This document shows positions 27,662-36,764 of a DNA stretch of 64,000 nt, piece after piece. The position numbers were made by a program, and so were the translations under genes. The notes under the pieces were generated by a model. The model saw nothing but the letters and a program-made list of their open reading frames with translations, was not told the origin of the DNA and did no database searches. The stretch's first letter is position 1. Each line of letters starts with the position of its first letter. Source of the DNA: Nitrospina sp. (GTDB lineage Bacteria; Nitrospinota; Nitrospinia; Nitrospinales; VA-1); contig JABIAY010000059.1 in assembly GCA_018653085.1 (NCBI GenBank), forward strand, positions 1-64,000, in the 5' to 3' direction.

Positions 27662-28622
27662 AGATGTTTGAGAAAGCTTGGCTTGCGTTGGGGAAGGGGC
27701 TTGATTTGGCAAACTCAAAAGCACTTTCAACTTCTTCTTGTATATCGCAACGCATCTGGTTTATCTGCGTTTTTTCTATAAGGCTGGCATCCAACATTTT
27801 TTTCTCAAAGTTTTCAACCGGGCAACGTTGATGCCACTCTTCAAACTCGTCAGGGTTTCTGTAGCCCAGGTCATTGTCATAGCCGGGGCCACAATGTTCT
27901 CTCCATCTGTATGTCTCAAACTCAAGAAAATAAGGTCCATCCCCGCGTTTGATATGTTCAACCCCTTTACGGGTGAGATCATATACAGTTTCTATGTTAT
28001 TTCCGTCTCCTCTGGTACCTGCTATGCCAAAGGACTTTGCCAAAGATAAATTGTCTCTTTCTTTAGGCTGGCGATCTGCCAGGGGTGAGTACACAGAAAA
28101 AAGATTATCTTCGGATACAAATAATATTGGAAGCTTCTTCAAGGCGGCGAAGTTTAAACTTTCAAAGAATACTCCTTCTTCCGTAGCGGCGCGTCCAAGA
28201 AAAATGACAGTCACTTTTTTTTCATTTTTCATCCAGGCGGAAAAAGCCGCACCAACCGCGATAGGAATTATGCTTCCAACAATAGGAGTGGTTCCCAAAA
28301 CATTTACCGAAAGATCAATCAAGTGCATGGAACCCCCCATGCCTTTGCAACAACCAGTTGCTTTGCCGTAAATTTCAGCCAGCATGGCTTGGAGGTTTCC
28401 CCCTTTGGCAAGATAATGACCGTGGGAGCGATGGTTGCCCAGGACGCTATCTTCTTTTTGTAAATTAGCGGACACTCCAACGGGAATGGCTTCCTGTCCG
28501 ATACATAAATGTACAGGGCATCGCATCTCCTGCTCGGAGTACAAATCGGCAATCTTTTCTTCGACCAAACGAATGCGCAACATGCCATACAATAAAGATT
28601 GCGCCAGTTTTTTGTCTGTCAT
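27654..28622 (-). CDS. pyruvate-dehydrogenase-E1-alpha-like subunit with altered GDG motif (322 aa)
   Basis: E1-alpha family: NHRSHGHYLAKGG, GMGGSMHLID and the TPP-binding segment reading FLGRAATEEGVFFES, then LPILFVSEDN. The canonical motif is GDG or GDA. Here the metal-binding aspartate position is Arg144 (codon CGC), and the second ligand region is EDN rather than ENN. So TPP-magnesium binding may be changed. The rest of the family sequence is intact, and the gene is open to its stop. It overlaps the E1-beta-like gene by 8 bp and follows the GmhA-like gene by 15 bp. Confidence 0.88.
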   Translation of the reverse strand: MTDKKLAQSLLYGMLRIRLVEEKIADLYSEQEMRCPVHLCIGQEAIPVGVSANLQKEDSVLGNHRSHGHYLAKGGNLQAMLAEIYGKATGCCKGMGGSMHLIDLSVNVLGTTPIVGSIIPIAVGAAFSAWMKNEKKVTVIFLGRAATEEGVFFESLNFAALKKLPILFVSEDNLFSVYSPLADRQPKERDNLSLAKSFGIAGTRGDGNNIETVYDLTRKGVEHIKRGDGPYFLEFETYRWREHCGPGYDNDLGYRNPDEFEEWHQRCPVENFEKKMLDASLIEKTQINQMRCDIQEEVESAFEFAKSSPFPNASQAFSNIYA

Positions 28623-28637
28623 AGATCTAACTCGGGT

Positions 28638-29228
28638 TTACTTGATTTGACTTTTTTCTTGAATGATAAGATCGCAAATACAGTGGCAGATCGAGAGATG
28701 GATTATTTCAACCGGTCCATAATCTGGAGAAGAAACATGGAAATTATAATCGCCTGATTTCACCAGTGGATTGTCAGGACTAAAACCGGAAAAAGTGATA
28801 ACACCGCATTTTTTGGACCGCGCGGCTTTGACGCCATTGATAATGTTTTCGGACTTCCCGGAACTACTAATGGCCATCAAAATGTCCCCTGGATCGGCAA
28901 ACATTTCGATGGGTTTTTCAAAAACGTAAGGATAACCATAATCATTGCTGATACAAGTCAGTAATGAGCTGTCATTAAAAGCTATTGCCCTCATGCCGCC
29001 ATTTTTCCAGTAATCTGTTGACATATGGCTGGAAATTGCGGCACTGGCTCCATTGCCAATAAACATCAATTTGTTGCCGCCATCAGTGCGGCGAATGATT
29101 TCTTTGGAGACCACTTCGATCCCTTCAAAAAAATCAATGGTTCGCCTTTCTGAATCGGTAACCTTAATATCCTTGGCCTTCGAAGCCAGATCATCGAAAT
29201 ATTTCTTAGCGTTATTACGCACAGGCAC
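28638..29228 (-). CDS. SIS-domain protein, GmhA (phosphoheptose isomerase)-like (196 aa)
   Basis: SIS fold: GNGASAAISSHMSTDY, AISSSGKSENIINGV (the phosphosugar-binding SSS loop) and HLSICHCICDLI match GmhA/DiaA-type proteins of ~190-200 residues. GmhA converts sedoheptulose-7-phosphate to heptose-7-phosphate. The other heptose pathway genes (HldE/HddA, GmhB, HddC) are not in the window, so the substrate may be another ketose phosphate. The start is a GTG at 29228. Gene order (isomerase, E1-alpha, E1-beta) suggests a shared pathway with the TPP enzymes. Confidence 0.85.
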   Translation of the reverse strand: MPVRNNAKKYFDDLASKAKDIKVTDSERRTIDFFEGIEVVSKEIIRRTDGGNKLMFIGNGASAAISSHMSTDYWKNGGMRAIAFNDSSLLTCISNDYGYPYVFEKPIEMFADPGDILMAISSSGKSENIINGVKAARSKKCGVITFSGFSPDNPLVKSGDYNFHVSSPDYGPVEIIHLSICHCICDLIIQEKSQIK

Positions 29229-29308
29229 TCATATCATTTAAGGGGTTATTGCAAACTCAAAGGAATCCAATACAAGGAGGTTGTGCAAGAACATCGGTTT
29301 TTGAAATT

Positions 29309-29346
29309 TTCTGACTAAATTCAGAGAATCTCTGCAAGAGTCAGAA
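29309..29346. repeat. nested inverted repeat in intergenic spacer
   Basis: TTCTGACT (29309-29316) pairs exactly with AGTCAGAA (29339-29346), and inside it CAGAG pairs with CTCTG across a 3-base loop. It lies in the ~200-bp gap between the sugar oxidoreductase gene and the GmhA-like gene, both on the minus strand. It has no T-run in that direction, so attenuation, mRNA processing or protein binding are possible, but none is shown. Confidence 0.4.
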
Positions 29347-29426
29347 ATATAAAACATTATACTTATATCCGGGGCCAATTATACCTTCATGCCCGGGCAA
29401 AGTCAAAGTTCAGATGATGTCAGCAA

Positions 29427-30956
29427 TCATTGAGCGGGCAACTGTTTTTCACACGCTTTGCATTTTTTATCTTCGCCCAGTTTGTGTCCGCATTCACACA
29501 TCCAGCCTTGAAGGGTGGCAGGGTTTCCATATGCCAACCCATGGTCGGGAATATCCCCTGTCACCACTGATCCCGCTCCAATAAAAGCGTGTTTACCAAT
29601 TGTGATCCCGCAAAGAATGGTGGAATTAGCCCCTATGGTAGCCCCCTTACATATCAATGTGGGCTTGATTTCAGTTTTACGGGGGATATTGGAACGTGGA
29701 TTAATGACATTTGTAAATACGCAGGATGGGCCACAAAATACATCGTCCTCCAGAGTAACGCCCTCATAGACAGACACGTTATTCTGAATTTTTACATTAT
29801 TTCCAACAATCCCATTAGGGCCTATCATTACATTTTGGCCTATATTTACACACTCTCCAATCTTTGATCCCTTTAAAATGTGGGAATAGTGCCAGATCCT
29901 GGTTTCTTTGCCAATTGAACAGCCCTCGTCCACTATACTTGTTTCGTGGGTAAAATAATTTTTTGTATTGGGTAGCTCAGCCTGTTTATCCATACACTCT
30001 TGCGCCCCTTGCAATACACGCAATACCTTTAACCCTTCCTCTCCGTCGGTAATACAGGGGGATCCAGACAAGGCGTTTATAAAAGCCTGGCATTCACCAA
30101 AAAGCGGTTCTTCCCAATCCTGAGAAAGGTCTATATGGACGCCATCTTTTTTTTCAGGTACTGGCAGGCCATTTTTCCAGATAATGCTATGCGGGTACAA
30201 GGTCAGCTTTGATTCAGGAGGGGCAGAGTCATCGAACACCACCATTTTCCCGTCCCCGATGACTACCAGTTTCTGCTCTTTGAACGGATGAAGCCATGAA
30301 ACGTATATATGAGCGGATATGCCGCTGGGAAAACGTAGATGAGTCATTGTGGTATCGGCAATGCTGGGGTGAAGAATATTAGTGCCGAAGGCTTTAATCT
30401 CTACGGGTTCTTCTCCCACCAAGGATAAAATCACAGAAATATCGTGTGGCGCAAAAGACCAGAGAATATTTTCTTCCCGTCTGATTTTCCCAAGGTTTAG
30501 ACGGTTTGAGTAAATGTACTGCAACCTGCCAAGATCGCCCTCACCTAGCATTTTTTTTATTTGTGCAATTGCCGGATGATAGTGAAGAATGTGGCCGATG
30601 AATATAATTTTTTTATTTTTTTTTGCTAGCGATATCAGTTCCTCTGCTTCGTGAAGATTGGTGGTCATGGGTTTTTCTATAAAAACATGTTTGTTTGCCA
30701 ACAAGGCTTCTTTGGCCAGCAAGAAATGCTTTTCCACAGGTGTGGCAATGACCACAGCATCTATGTCCGGTGATTTGATAGCCTGCGAAAATGAAAGCGC
30801 TGTAATAACTTCGGGGTACTTCTTTTTCATTTCTAGCAGAACATCTTCAGATGGGTCGCAAACAAGTTTTAAGGCATTCAACTTGTGAAAGTTCCTTGCC
30901 AGGTTTTTCCCCCAATAGCCAGCGCCAACAAGGGCAAGATTTAAACAGTTGCTCAA
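29427..30956 (-). CDS. fused Gfo/Idh/MocA oxidoreductase and left-handed beta-helix acetyltransferase (509 aa)
   Basis: Residues ~1-330 are a Gfo/Idh/MocA NAD-dependent dehydrogenase: [11 protein letters not shown] nucleotide motif and FIEKPMTTN (EKP catalytic lysine). Residues ~345-490 are a hexapeptide-repeat left-handed beta-helix of the WlbB/WbpD type: [47 protein letters not shown]. The C-terminus (CECGH...CKAC) is a small zinc-ribbon-like tail. WbpB/WlbA plus WbpD/WlbB act in making 2,3-diacetamido-uronic acids, so this protein may do both the oxidation and the N-acetylation. The intermediate aminotransferase (WbpE) is not in the window. It is the first gene of the operon. Confidence 0.88.
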   Translation of the reverse strand: MSNCLNLALVGAGYWGKNLARNFHKLNALKLVCDPSEDVLLEMKKKYPEVITALSFSQAIKSPDIDAVVIATPVEKHFLLAKEALLANKHVFIEKPMTTNLHEAEELISLAKKNKKIIFIGHILHYHPAIAQIKKMLGEGDLGRLQYIYSNRLNLGKIRREENILWSFAPHDISVILSLVGEEPVEIKAFGTNILHPSIADTTMTHLRFPSGISAHIYVSWLHPFKEQKLVVIGDGKMVVFDDSAPPESKLTLYPHSIIWKNGLPVPEKKDGVHIDLSQDWEEPLFGECQAFINALSGSPCITDGEEGLKVLRVLQGAQECMDKQAELPNTKNYFTHETSIVDEGCSIGKETRIWHYSHILKGSKIGECVNIGQNVMIGPNGIVGNNVKIQNNVSVYEGVTLEDDVFCGPSCVFTNVINPRSNIPRKTEIKPTLICKGATIGANSTILCGITIGKHAFIGAGSVVTGDIPDHGLAYGNPATLQGWMCECGHKLGEDKKCKACEKQLPAQ

Positions 30957-31177
30957 ACCGAACCTCTAAGAAAATATTTCCAAGTGCAAAAATAATAAGG
31001 GTTTCAAACAATAAACACTTTAAATGAAACTTTATATAAATAATCGACCATTCACAATAAAAAAGAAGTATTTTGGCTCTGCGCGAAACTCAAATTTAAA
31101 AGTTATGTGGCTTTGAGGCCAGTTGGTTGATCATGGTTATGCAATTGTTACTTCAAAGTATCTGCTTTATTCTTAAG

Positions 31178-31186
31178 TGATATAAT
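31178..31186 (+). promoter_or_regulatory. extended -10 promoter candidate
   Basis: TGATATAAT gives a TGn extended -10 followed by a perfect TATAAT hexamer, ~64 bp before the ATG of the ligase gene at 31250, in a gap between divergent genes. No good -35 box is visible, which is normal for extended -10 promoters. Confidence 0.5.
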
Positions 31187-31249
31187 GTGTTCAGGGGGAA
31201 TGGCAATGCTCTCTTTAAAGACATATCTGAGGATGATTTCATCTTTTAA

Positions 31250-33004
31250 ATGGGAAAAAGCAGCTTTATTTTTTTTGCATTAATCGTAGGGGTTGGCAGT
31301 CACAGTCCCTATATCCCGTTAAATCGCTATGAATTTATAATACTTTTAAGTTTTTCATCCCTCATTTTTTTGTTCCTGAATCAGGTCTGCTGGAGAAACC
31401 TCGACAGGAATTTAATACGTTTTACTCCGCTAACGACCAGCCTCCTGCTTTTTTATTCCTGGTGTGCTCTGGGATACTTTTTTACGGTCCGCCTTGAACT
31501 GAGTTTTGATTTTGTGGTTAAGTATATCGGTGTCATTCTTCTGGTTTTTGGGATGGTGCGATATCTAAAGGAAGAGAAGCAGGTTTATGAAACACTTTGG
31601 GTGCTTCTGGTCTTCTCGGGTGTTATTTCATTGTTTGGTGTTGCCCGACAATTCTACCCATCACTCTTGTTTGCCACAGAAAGCCCTCAACCCTCGGTTT
31701 CAAGTTCAATATTTCCGTATCTTCATTCTTACTCGTGTTACATTTTGACTCACCTTCCTTTGAGCTGTTTTTTTTATCTCAATACCCCCAATAAAAATCG
31801 CAAAATTATTTCGGCAATTATTTTTGTTTTGCTCTTTGTCAGTTTGGGATTTACTGGGTCCCGGGGAGGGCAACTAGTAACCGGAATTATGCTGATGATT
31901 ATGTTTAGCTACTTGTTGTTTAAAAAGGATTATTCAGGCATGAAGGCGATGTTGGCCGGTCTGTTGATCTCTCTAACAGTCTATTTGATGTTGGTGTCCG
32001 TTTTGAGATCAGTTGATCCACTGGAAGCCCAGAAACCATTCGAACAATCTATTATCAAGCGCGAATGGAAGACGGACACCGTTGGCCAGCGTTACGATTT
32101 CTGGCGAGGGGCAGGTAAGATTCTTAAAGATAATTGGCTGACGGGGACAGGCCCTTGGACATTTCTAGCGGTGTACCCACATTACAGTTCCGGTATGACC
32201 CCTCCCCATGCACACAGCTTGTATTTTCAGACTGCTTCAGATTCCGGGCTGGTTGGGATAGGGTTATTATGCGCCTGTATTTTTTTCTTTTATCGGCAAG
32301 TATTGCGCATCTGGTTTAAAGAGAAATCGATTACGCAGGACCTTGTGTTTTACCTGGGCGTTGTTGTGGCAGGATTTCTTATCCATAGTGTGATTGAATA
32401 CCATTGGACCACATCTTTATTTCTCTATTTGTTCTCAATATGGGCTTTATTGATTGATGTTGTCTATAGAAAGCGGTTTCCCAAAAAAAACGTTTTGCAG
32501 GGAGTTTCATTGCGGAGGTTTTCTATTTTATCTGTTGGCTCCATTTTGATTGGGATTTTTGTGATCATTAACTTTTATTTATATGAGCGGACAATTTATC
32601 GCCAGATATTTCCAGGCCAGGCGATGGAAGATATTCAAAAATTTTCAGACAGCGCAAAAGTTTTTTGTGAGAGGTGCGATATGCCTTATTTGGTGAGGGC
32701 TGGGTCTCTTGTCAGGGAATACGAGCGAACCGGCAACACATATTTATTAAAAGAGGCTGAAAATGAACTTCAAAGGGGCGGGCATATAAGCGATTATATT
32801 ACTGAGTCCGCTAGCTTACTTGCCAGGATTCAGGCTTTTCAGGGCAACCCGGAGGCGGCACGTGAAACCTATTTGGAGGGCCTTAAATATAAATCGTTTA
32901 AGGTTACAGCGGCAATCGGACTGAATGTTGTTGACGACTTTTTGGAGAAGATGTTTCCTGGGTTTAGAAAAAGCCCGGTCCTTTTAAACAGAGAGCCAGG
33001 GTAG
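31250..33004 (+). CDS. O-antigen ligase/polymerase family membrane protein (584 aa)
   Basis: Polytopic protein with about ten to twelve membrane segments in residues ~1-450. The Wzy_C/RfaL-type region has GSRGGQLVTGI and, in the large periplasmic loop, GTGPWTFLAVYP and PPHAHSLYFQTASDSG (the loop histidine motif), followed by a hydrophilic C-terminal ~130 residues with repeat-like helices resembling a TPR. Members ligate O-antigen to lipid A-core or polymerise it. The start is the ATG at 31250, because an in-frame TAA directly precedes it. Whether this is WaaL- or Wzy-like cannot be decided from sequence. Confidence 0.88.
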   Translation: MGKSSFIFFALIVGVGSHSPYIPLNRYEFIILLSFSSLIFLFLNQVCWRNLDRNLIRFTPLTTSLLLFYSWCALGYFFTVRLELSFDFVVKYIGVILLVFGMVRYLKEEKQVYETLWVLLVFSGVISLFGVARQFYPSLLFATESPQPSVSSSIFPYLHSYSCYILTHLPLSCFFYLNTPNKNRKIISAIIFVLLFVSLGFTGSRGGQLVTGIMLMIMFSYLLFKKDYSGMKAMLAGLLISLTVYLMLVSVLRSVDPLEAQKPFEQSIIKREWKTDTVGQRYDFWRGAGKILKDNWLTGTGPWTFLAVYPHYSSGMTPPHAHSLYFQTASDSGLVGIGLLCACIFFFYRQVLRIWFKEKSITQDLVFYLGVVVAGFLIHSVIEYHWTTSLFLYLFSIWALLIDVVYRKRFPKKNVLQGVSLRRFSILSVGSILIGIFVIINFYLYERTIYRQIFPGQAMEDIQKFSDSAKVFCERCDMPYLVRAGSLVREYERTGNTYLLKEAENELQRGGHISDYITESASLLARIQAFQGNPEAARETYLEGLKYKSFKVTAAIGLNVVDDFLEKMFPGFRKSPVLLNREPG

Positions 33005-33177
33005 CTTGATCCTGATCAGGGTATAAGAGGAATGATAAGCCAAAGTTAAATTTATGCTTTTATACGATAATTCCGATAAAATGTCTTATAGGGCTATTAC
33101 TCTTTGAGTTGCCGGAAAATATTATTGTCTATAGTTTTGAGTTGCTAGGATTTATTTACTTACTAGGGTGAGAATTG

Positions 33178-34200
33178 ATGGCCGAATTTGCAGGTAAAAC
33201 TATTCTTGTTACGGGGGGCACCGGTTCTTTTGGAGGGTATTTTGTCAATTACCTTCTCGATAAGAACTTTGAGGAAATTCGGGTTTTCAGCCGAGATGAG
33301 TTGAAGCAAGAGGAAATGCGCCTGAGGTTCCAGAACCCCAAAATCAAGTTTTATATTGGCGATGTTAGAGACCGGGACAGCGTCGATGACGCCATGGCTG
33401 GGGTGGATTATGTGTTCCATGCCGCTGCGTTAAAACAGGTTCCTACCTGTGAGTTTTTCCCCATGCAGGCAACGCAGACCAATGTGATAGGAAGCCAGAA
33501 TGTCATCAATTCGGCCATCAGCCATGGGGTTTCCAGGGTGGTCAGCCTCAGTACGGATAAAGCGGTTTACCCTGTCAATGCTCTCGGAATAACCAAAGCG
33601 CTTATGGAAAAGGTGGTTCAGTCTGCTTCCCGGAAACTTTTAGAAGGGCAGACCATTCTGACTCTGGTTCGTTATGGAAATGTTTTGTTTTCCCGCGGCT
33701 CGGTTATTCCTCTCTTTATAAAACTTATTAGAGAGAAGAAGCCTCTTACTGTGACGGAGCCGGGAATGACCCGGTTTCTCCTGCCTCTGAAAGAGGCGAT
33801 CAGTCTGGTCGGGTTTGCTCTTGAGAACGGAAAGCAGGGCGATATCTTTGTTCGTAATGCACCCTCTTGCTCTGTTGGTGATCTCGCCCAGGGATTGATT
33901 AATATCTTAGGCTCCGATTCTGTAGTCAAAACCATCGGTATGCGGCACGGTGAAAAAATGCACGAAACCCTGGCTTCCAAAGACGAGTTGTTGAGATCAG
34001 AAGATATGGGAGACTACCTGAGGTTGAGCATGGATGACCGCGATTTGAACTACAATAAATATCTGAGCGAAGGTGACAAAAAGGTAGTTCAAACTGAAGA
34101 TTATACTTCGCAGAATACGACCCGCCTGACGCTCAAGCAGATAGAGAAGATGTTGTTAGAGCAACCGGAAATAATCGCCGAATTAAATAATGGTGCGTAA
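33178..34200 (+). CDS. nucleotide-sugar 4,6-dehydratase, PseB/CapE/WbjB-like (341 aa)
   Basis: Extended SDR (polysaccharide biosynthesis protein domain): TGGTGSFGGYFVNYLL, VFSRDELKQEEM, YVFHAAALKQVP, and the active site STDKAVYPVNALGITK. The start ATG at 33178 is preceded by GGTGAG; the upstream TTG is less likely. Its size and FSRDE signature match UDP-GlcNAc-4,6-dehydratase/5-epimerase (CapE, WbjB, PseB) that begin pathways to UDP-L-FucNAc, UDP-L-Rha2NAc-like or pseudaminic-type sugars. A partner CapF/CapG or PseC is not in the window. It ends at a hairpin shared with the convergent LhgO-like gene. Confidence 0.88.
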   Translation: MAEFAGKTILVTGGTGSFGGYFVNYLLDKNFEEIRVFSRDELKQEEMRLRFQNPKIKFYIGDVRDRDSVDDAMAGVDYVFHAAALKQVPTCEFFPMQATQTNVIGSQNVINSAISHGVSRVVSLSTDKAVYPVNALGITKALMEKVVQSASRKLLEGQTILTLVRYGNVLFSRGSVIPLFIKLIREKKPLTVTEPGMTRFLLPLKEAISLVGFALENGKQGDIFVRNAPSCSVGDLAQGLINILGSDSVVKTIGMRHGEKMHETLASKDELLRSEDMGDYLRLSMDDRDLNYNKYLSEGDKKVVQTEDYTSQNTTRLTLKQIEKMLLEQPEIIAELNNGA

Positions 34201-34207
34201 TTCCCAA

Positions 34208-34228
34208 AAGTCAGCCTGACTTATTTTT
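34208..34228. terminator. bidirectional rho-independent terminator candidate
   Basis: AAGTCA (34208-34213) pairs with TGACTT (34217-34222) around a 3-nt loop, and is followed by ATTTTTG on the plus strand and preceded by AAAA (TTTT on the minus strand). It sits between the convergent dehydratase and LhgO-like genes and overlaps the stop codon of the latter. Confidence 0.6.
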
Positions 34229-35413
34229 GATTTGATCGCAGACATATTCCGCAAAAGGCAGGGCGCAGGTGAACCCTGGAGAGACCGCGTTTAGAATATG
34301 CATGGACGAATCATCCCCTTCCAGTACAAAATCCATTTCCAGTTTTTTCTCCCGGATGTTCAGTAATTGAGCGCGAATACCTGGTTTTCCCCATTGACGA
34401 TAGTTTTTAATATCTACTCCCTTTGCCAGGGAAGAGGCCAGTGAAACCATTTTTGTGCGGGAATATTTTTTTAGCTCCCTGAAAGCCAGGGCCTTGAAAT
34501 CAAAATTTGAAGATAGAAACAACCCCGCCTGTCTCAGTAGAATTTCTGTCAGCTCATTGAAGCTGAAATTGCCCCAGCCCTCATACTGTTCGCGCCAGAA
34601 TGCAGGGATGGCCGTGGGGCCGAGCTTGGTTTTGCCATCCGTTGTGACTGTGAAATGGACTCCAAGAAAGGGATTGGCAAGATCCGGGACGGGATAGATA
34701 TGGGTTCGCAGGGATCCTGCCGGTTCATTGGAATATAAATAAAGGCCTTTGAAGGGAAGAATCCGGTAGTCCTCTGAAAACCCGAAATCCCGACCAATTT
34801 TATCAGCGTAAAGTCCCGCCACATTGATCAAATACCCTGCTTCAAAGAGGCCATTGGAGGCCTGTATCACCTTTTTATCTTTTCGATGCAGGTACCGGGC
34901 ATTTGTGCAAATTTGCACTCCCTCCTGGATCGCATCAAACTGTATGGCTTGCAACAAATCTTTGGGGTTTACAGAAGAGGTGGACGGTGAAAACAGGGCT
35001 CGTTGGAAAGTCTTGACGCGGGGTTCAATGGACTTGCTTTCCTCTTCTGTGATCGACTCAAGCGGAACCCCATTTTTACCGGCTCGAACCATCAATTCAT
35101 CCAGCCATTTCAGTTCCGACTCATTCTGCGCGACGACCAGCTTCCCACATTTATTGAGCTTGATATTTTTGGAGTCACAATACTCAGTCAGTCTTTGATT
35201 TCCGTCTCGGGTAAACCGGGCTTTAAAACTATCGGCAGTGTAATAGAAGCCAGCATGGAGAACCCCGCTGTTGCGACCGCTGGCATGAAGTCCACATTCT
35301 GGTTCCTTTTCCAGGATGCAGACACTGGAGTCGGGGTAACGTTTTTTCAATTCACGGGCGATACTTATTCCAATAATCCCACCACCTATCAATAAGAAGT
35401 CTGCTTTTTTCAT
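34211..35413 (-). CDS. lhgO: L-2-hydroxyglutarate oxidase-like FAD protein (400 aa)
   Basis: FAD-dependent DAO family: LLIGGGIIGISIARELKKR (dinucleotide-binding), CGLHASGRNSGVLHAGFYY (LhgO/YgaF hallmark), and LPFKGLYLYS in the substrate domain; the C-terminus AVSPGFTCALPFAEYV closes the FAD site. LhgO oxidises L-2-hydroxyglutarate to 2-oxoglutarate using the quinone pool. Length matches the family (~400-420). It is convergent with the dehydratase and divergent from nothing, and lies 84 bp from the epimerase gene on the same strand. Its presence inside a glycan locus may be a passenger or reflect 2-oxoglutarate supply for the dioxygenases (speculative). Confidence 0.88.
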   Translation of the reverse strand: MKKADFLLIGGGIIGISIARELKKRYPDSSVCILEKEPECGLHASGRNSGVLHAGFYYTADSFKARFTRDGNQRLTEYCDSKNIKLNKCGKLVVAQNESELKWLDELMVRAGKNGVPLESITEEESKSIEPRVKTFQRALFSPSTSSVNPKDLLQAIQFDAIQEGVQICTNARYLHRKDKKVIQASNGLFEAGYLINVAGLYADKIGRDFGFSEDYRILPFKGLYLYSNEPAGSLRTHIYPVPDLANPFLGVHFTVTTDGKTKLGPTAIPAFWREQYEGWGNFSFNELTEILLRQAGLFLSSNFDFKALAFRELKKYSRTKMVSLASSLAKGVDIKNYRQWGKPGIRAQLLNIREKKLEMDFVLEGDDSSMHILNAVSPGFTCALPFAEYVCDQIKNKSG

Positions 35414-35497
35414 AGGTGCTTGTCTAGCCTGATGAGGAGAAGTGTTAGTGAGTGCCCGGTCACGGGAACTGGAAATGATTGCTGGACTGATTTCTGC

Positions 35498-36520
35498 TCA
35501 GTGAGTGGGTAGGTTCACTTTATAGTAATCGGTGTACCACTGGATGAAGTTTTTTATGCCATCTTTAATATTCCATTTTGGGGCGTAATCAAAATCTCGG
35601 ATCAGGTCCTCGACATCCGCGTGGGATTTGCGCACATCCCCATCCTGCATAGGCATCAGGTTCAACTTAGCCTCCATCCCGAGATTTTTTTCGATTTCAC
35701 GAATGTAGTCCATCAGCGGCACAGGTGCATTTGAACCTATGTTGTAGAGCCTGTAGGGTGCAGATGAAGAAGCCGGGCTCGGGGCATCTCCAGACCAGTC
35801 AGGGTCCGGTGCAGGGGCCTTCTCTATAATTCGACTCAACCCTTCGACAATATCATCGATATAAGTGAAATCCCTTACCATGTCACCCCGGTTATAGACA
35901 TCTATGGGCTCCGAAGCAAGAATGGCCTTGGTGAATAGAAATAAAGCCATATCGGGTCGGCCCCATGGCCCGTATACGGTGAAAAACCGAAGACCCGTGG
36001 TTGGCAGTCCGTAGAGATGCGAATAAGAATGGGCCATCGATTCGGTGGCAATTTTCGTGGCACCATAAAAGGAGACAGGGTGACTGACGTTGTCATGGAC
36101 GGAAAATGGGTATTTAGTGTTAAGTCCATAAGCAGAACTGGTCGATGCATATACCAGGTGCTCTACCTGGTTATGCCTGCAACCTTCCAGTATATGAAAG
36201 GTGCCTACGATATTGCTCTGTATATAAACTTCCGGATGTTGTATGGAATACCGAACTCCGGCTTGTGCGGCTAAATGGATGACACGCTGAGGAGTTTCTT
36301 TTTTGAATAAATTCTCTACGGCTTCCTTGTCCTCAAGGTTGTTCTCGTAAAAAGCGAACTGGGCGTGACCGCGAAGGATTTTCAAACGGTCTTTTTTTAA
36401 ATTTATATCGTAGTAGTCGTTGACGTTATCCAGGCCAATGACTTCATGCCCATCTTCCAATAATCGCTTTGAGGTATGAAAACCTATAAAACCGGCGGCT
36501 CCGGTAACTAAAACTTTCAC
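35498..36520 (-). CDS. UDP-glucuronate 4-epimerase-like NAD-dependent epimerase (340 aa)
   Basis: Extended SDR: VTGAAGFIGFHTSKRL, YDINLKKDRL and YASTSSAYGL with the catalytic YGATK. The VNDYYDINLK segment and the inserted loop near PDPDWSGDAP before PYRLYNIGSN are typical of bacterial UDP-glucuronate 4-epimerases (CapI/LspL/GAE). These make UDP-galacturonate. The likely promoter lies in the 240-bp gap shared with the divergent flippase gene. Confidence 0.88.
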   Translation of the reverse strand: MKVLVTGAAGFIGFHTSKRLLEDGHEVIGLDNVNDYYDINLKKDRLKILRGHAQFAFYENNLEDKEAVENLFKKETPQRVIHLAAQAGVRYSIQHPEVYIQSNIVGTFHILEGCRHNQVEHLVYASTSSAYGLNTKYPFSVHDNVSHPVSFYGATKIATESMAHSYSHLYGLPTTGLRFFTVYGPWGRPDMALFLFTKAILASEPIDVYNRGDMVRDFTYIDDIVEGLSRIIEKAPAPDPDWSGDAPSPASSSAPYRLYNIGSNAPVPLMDYIREIEKNLGMEAKLNLMPMQDGDVRKSHADVEDLIRDFDYAPKWNIKDGIKNFIQWYTDYYKVNLPTH

Positions 36521-36764
36521 AGTATTTTGGGGTTGAGATTTTTGAAGAACATTAATGATCCTAAAAGGACTAAAACCTGAGACGCAGAAAATAGAGCAAA
36601 AATTATGACAGGATTTTTCTGTTCCCTGAGGTGATCATATTTTTAAAAGCACGAAGAATCAAGCAACAATTGAGATCAGGTTGTTTTAAACCACTGGCAT
36701 GCCTGATTTAAGCTGTCAATCACCTTGATTTTGTTAATTGGGTATAGTATTCAGAAGAGACAGA

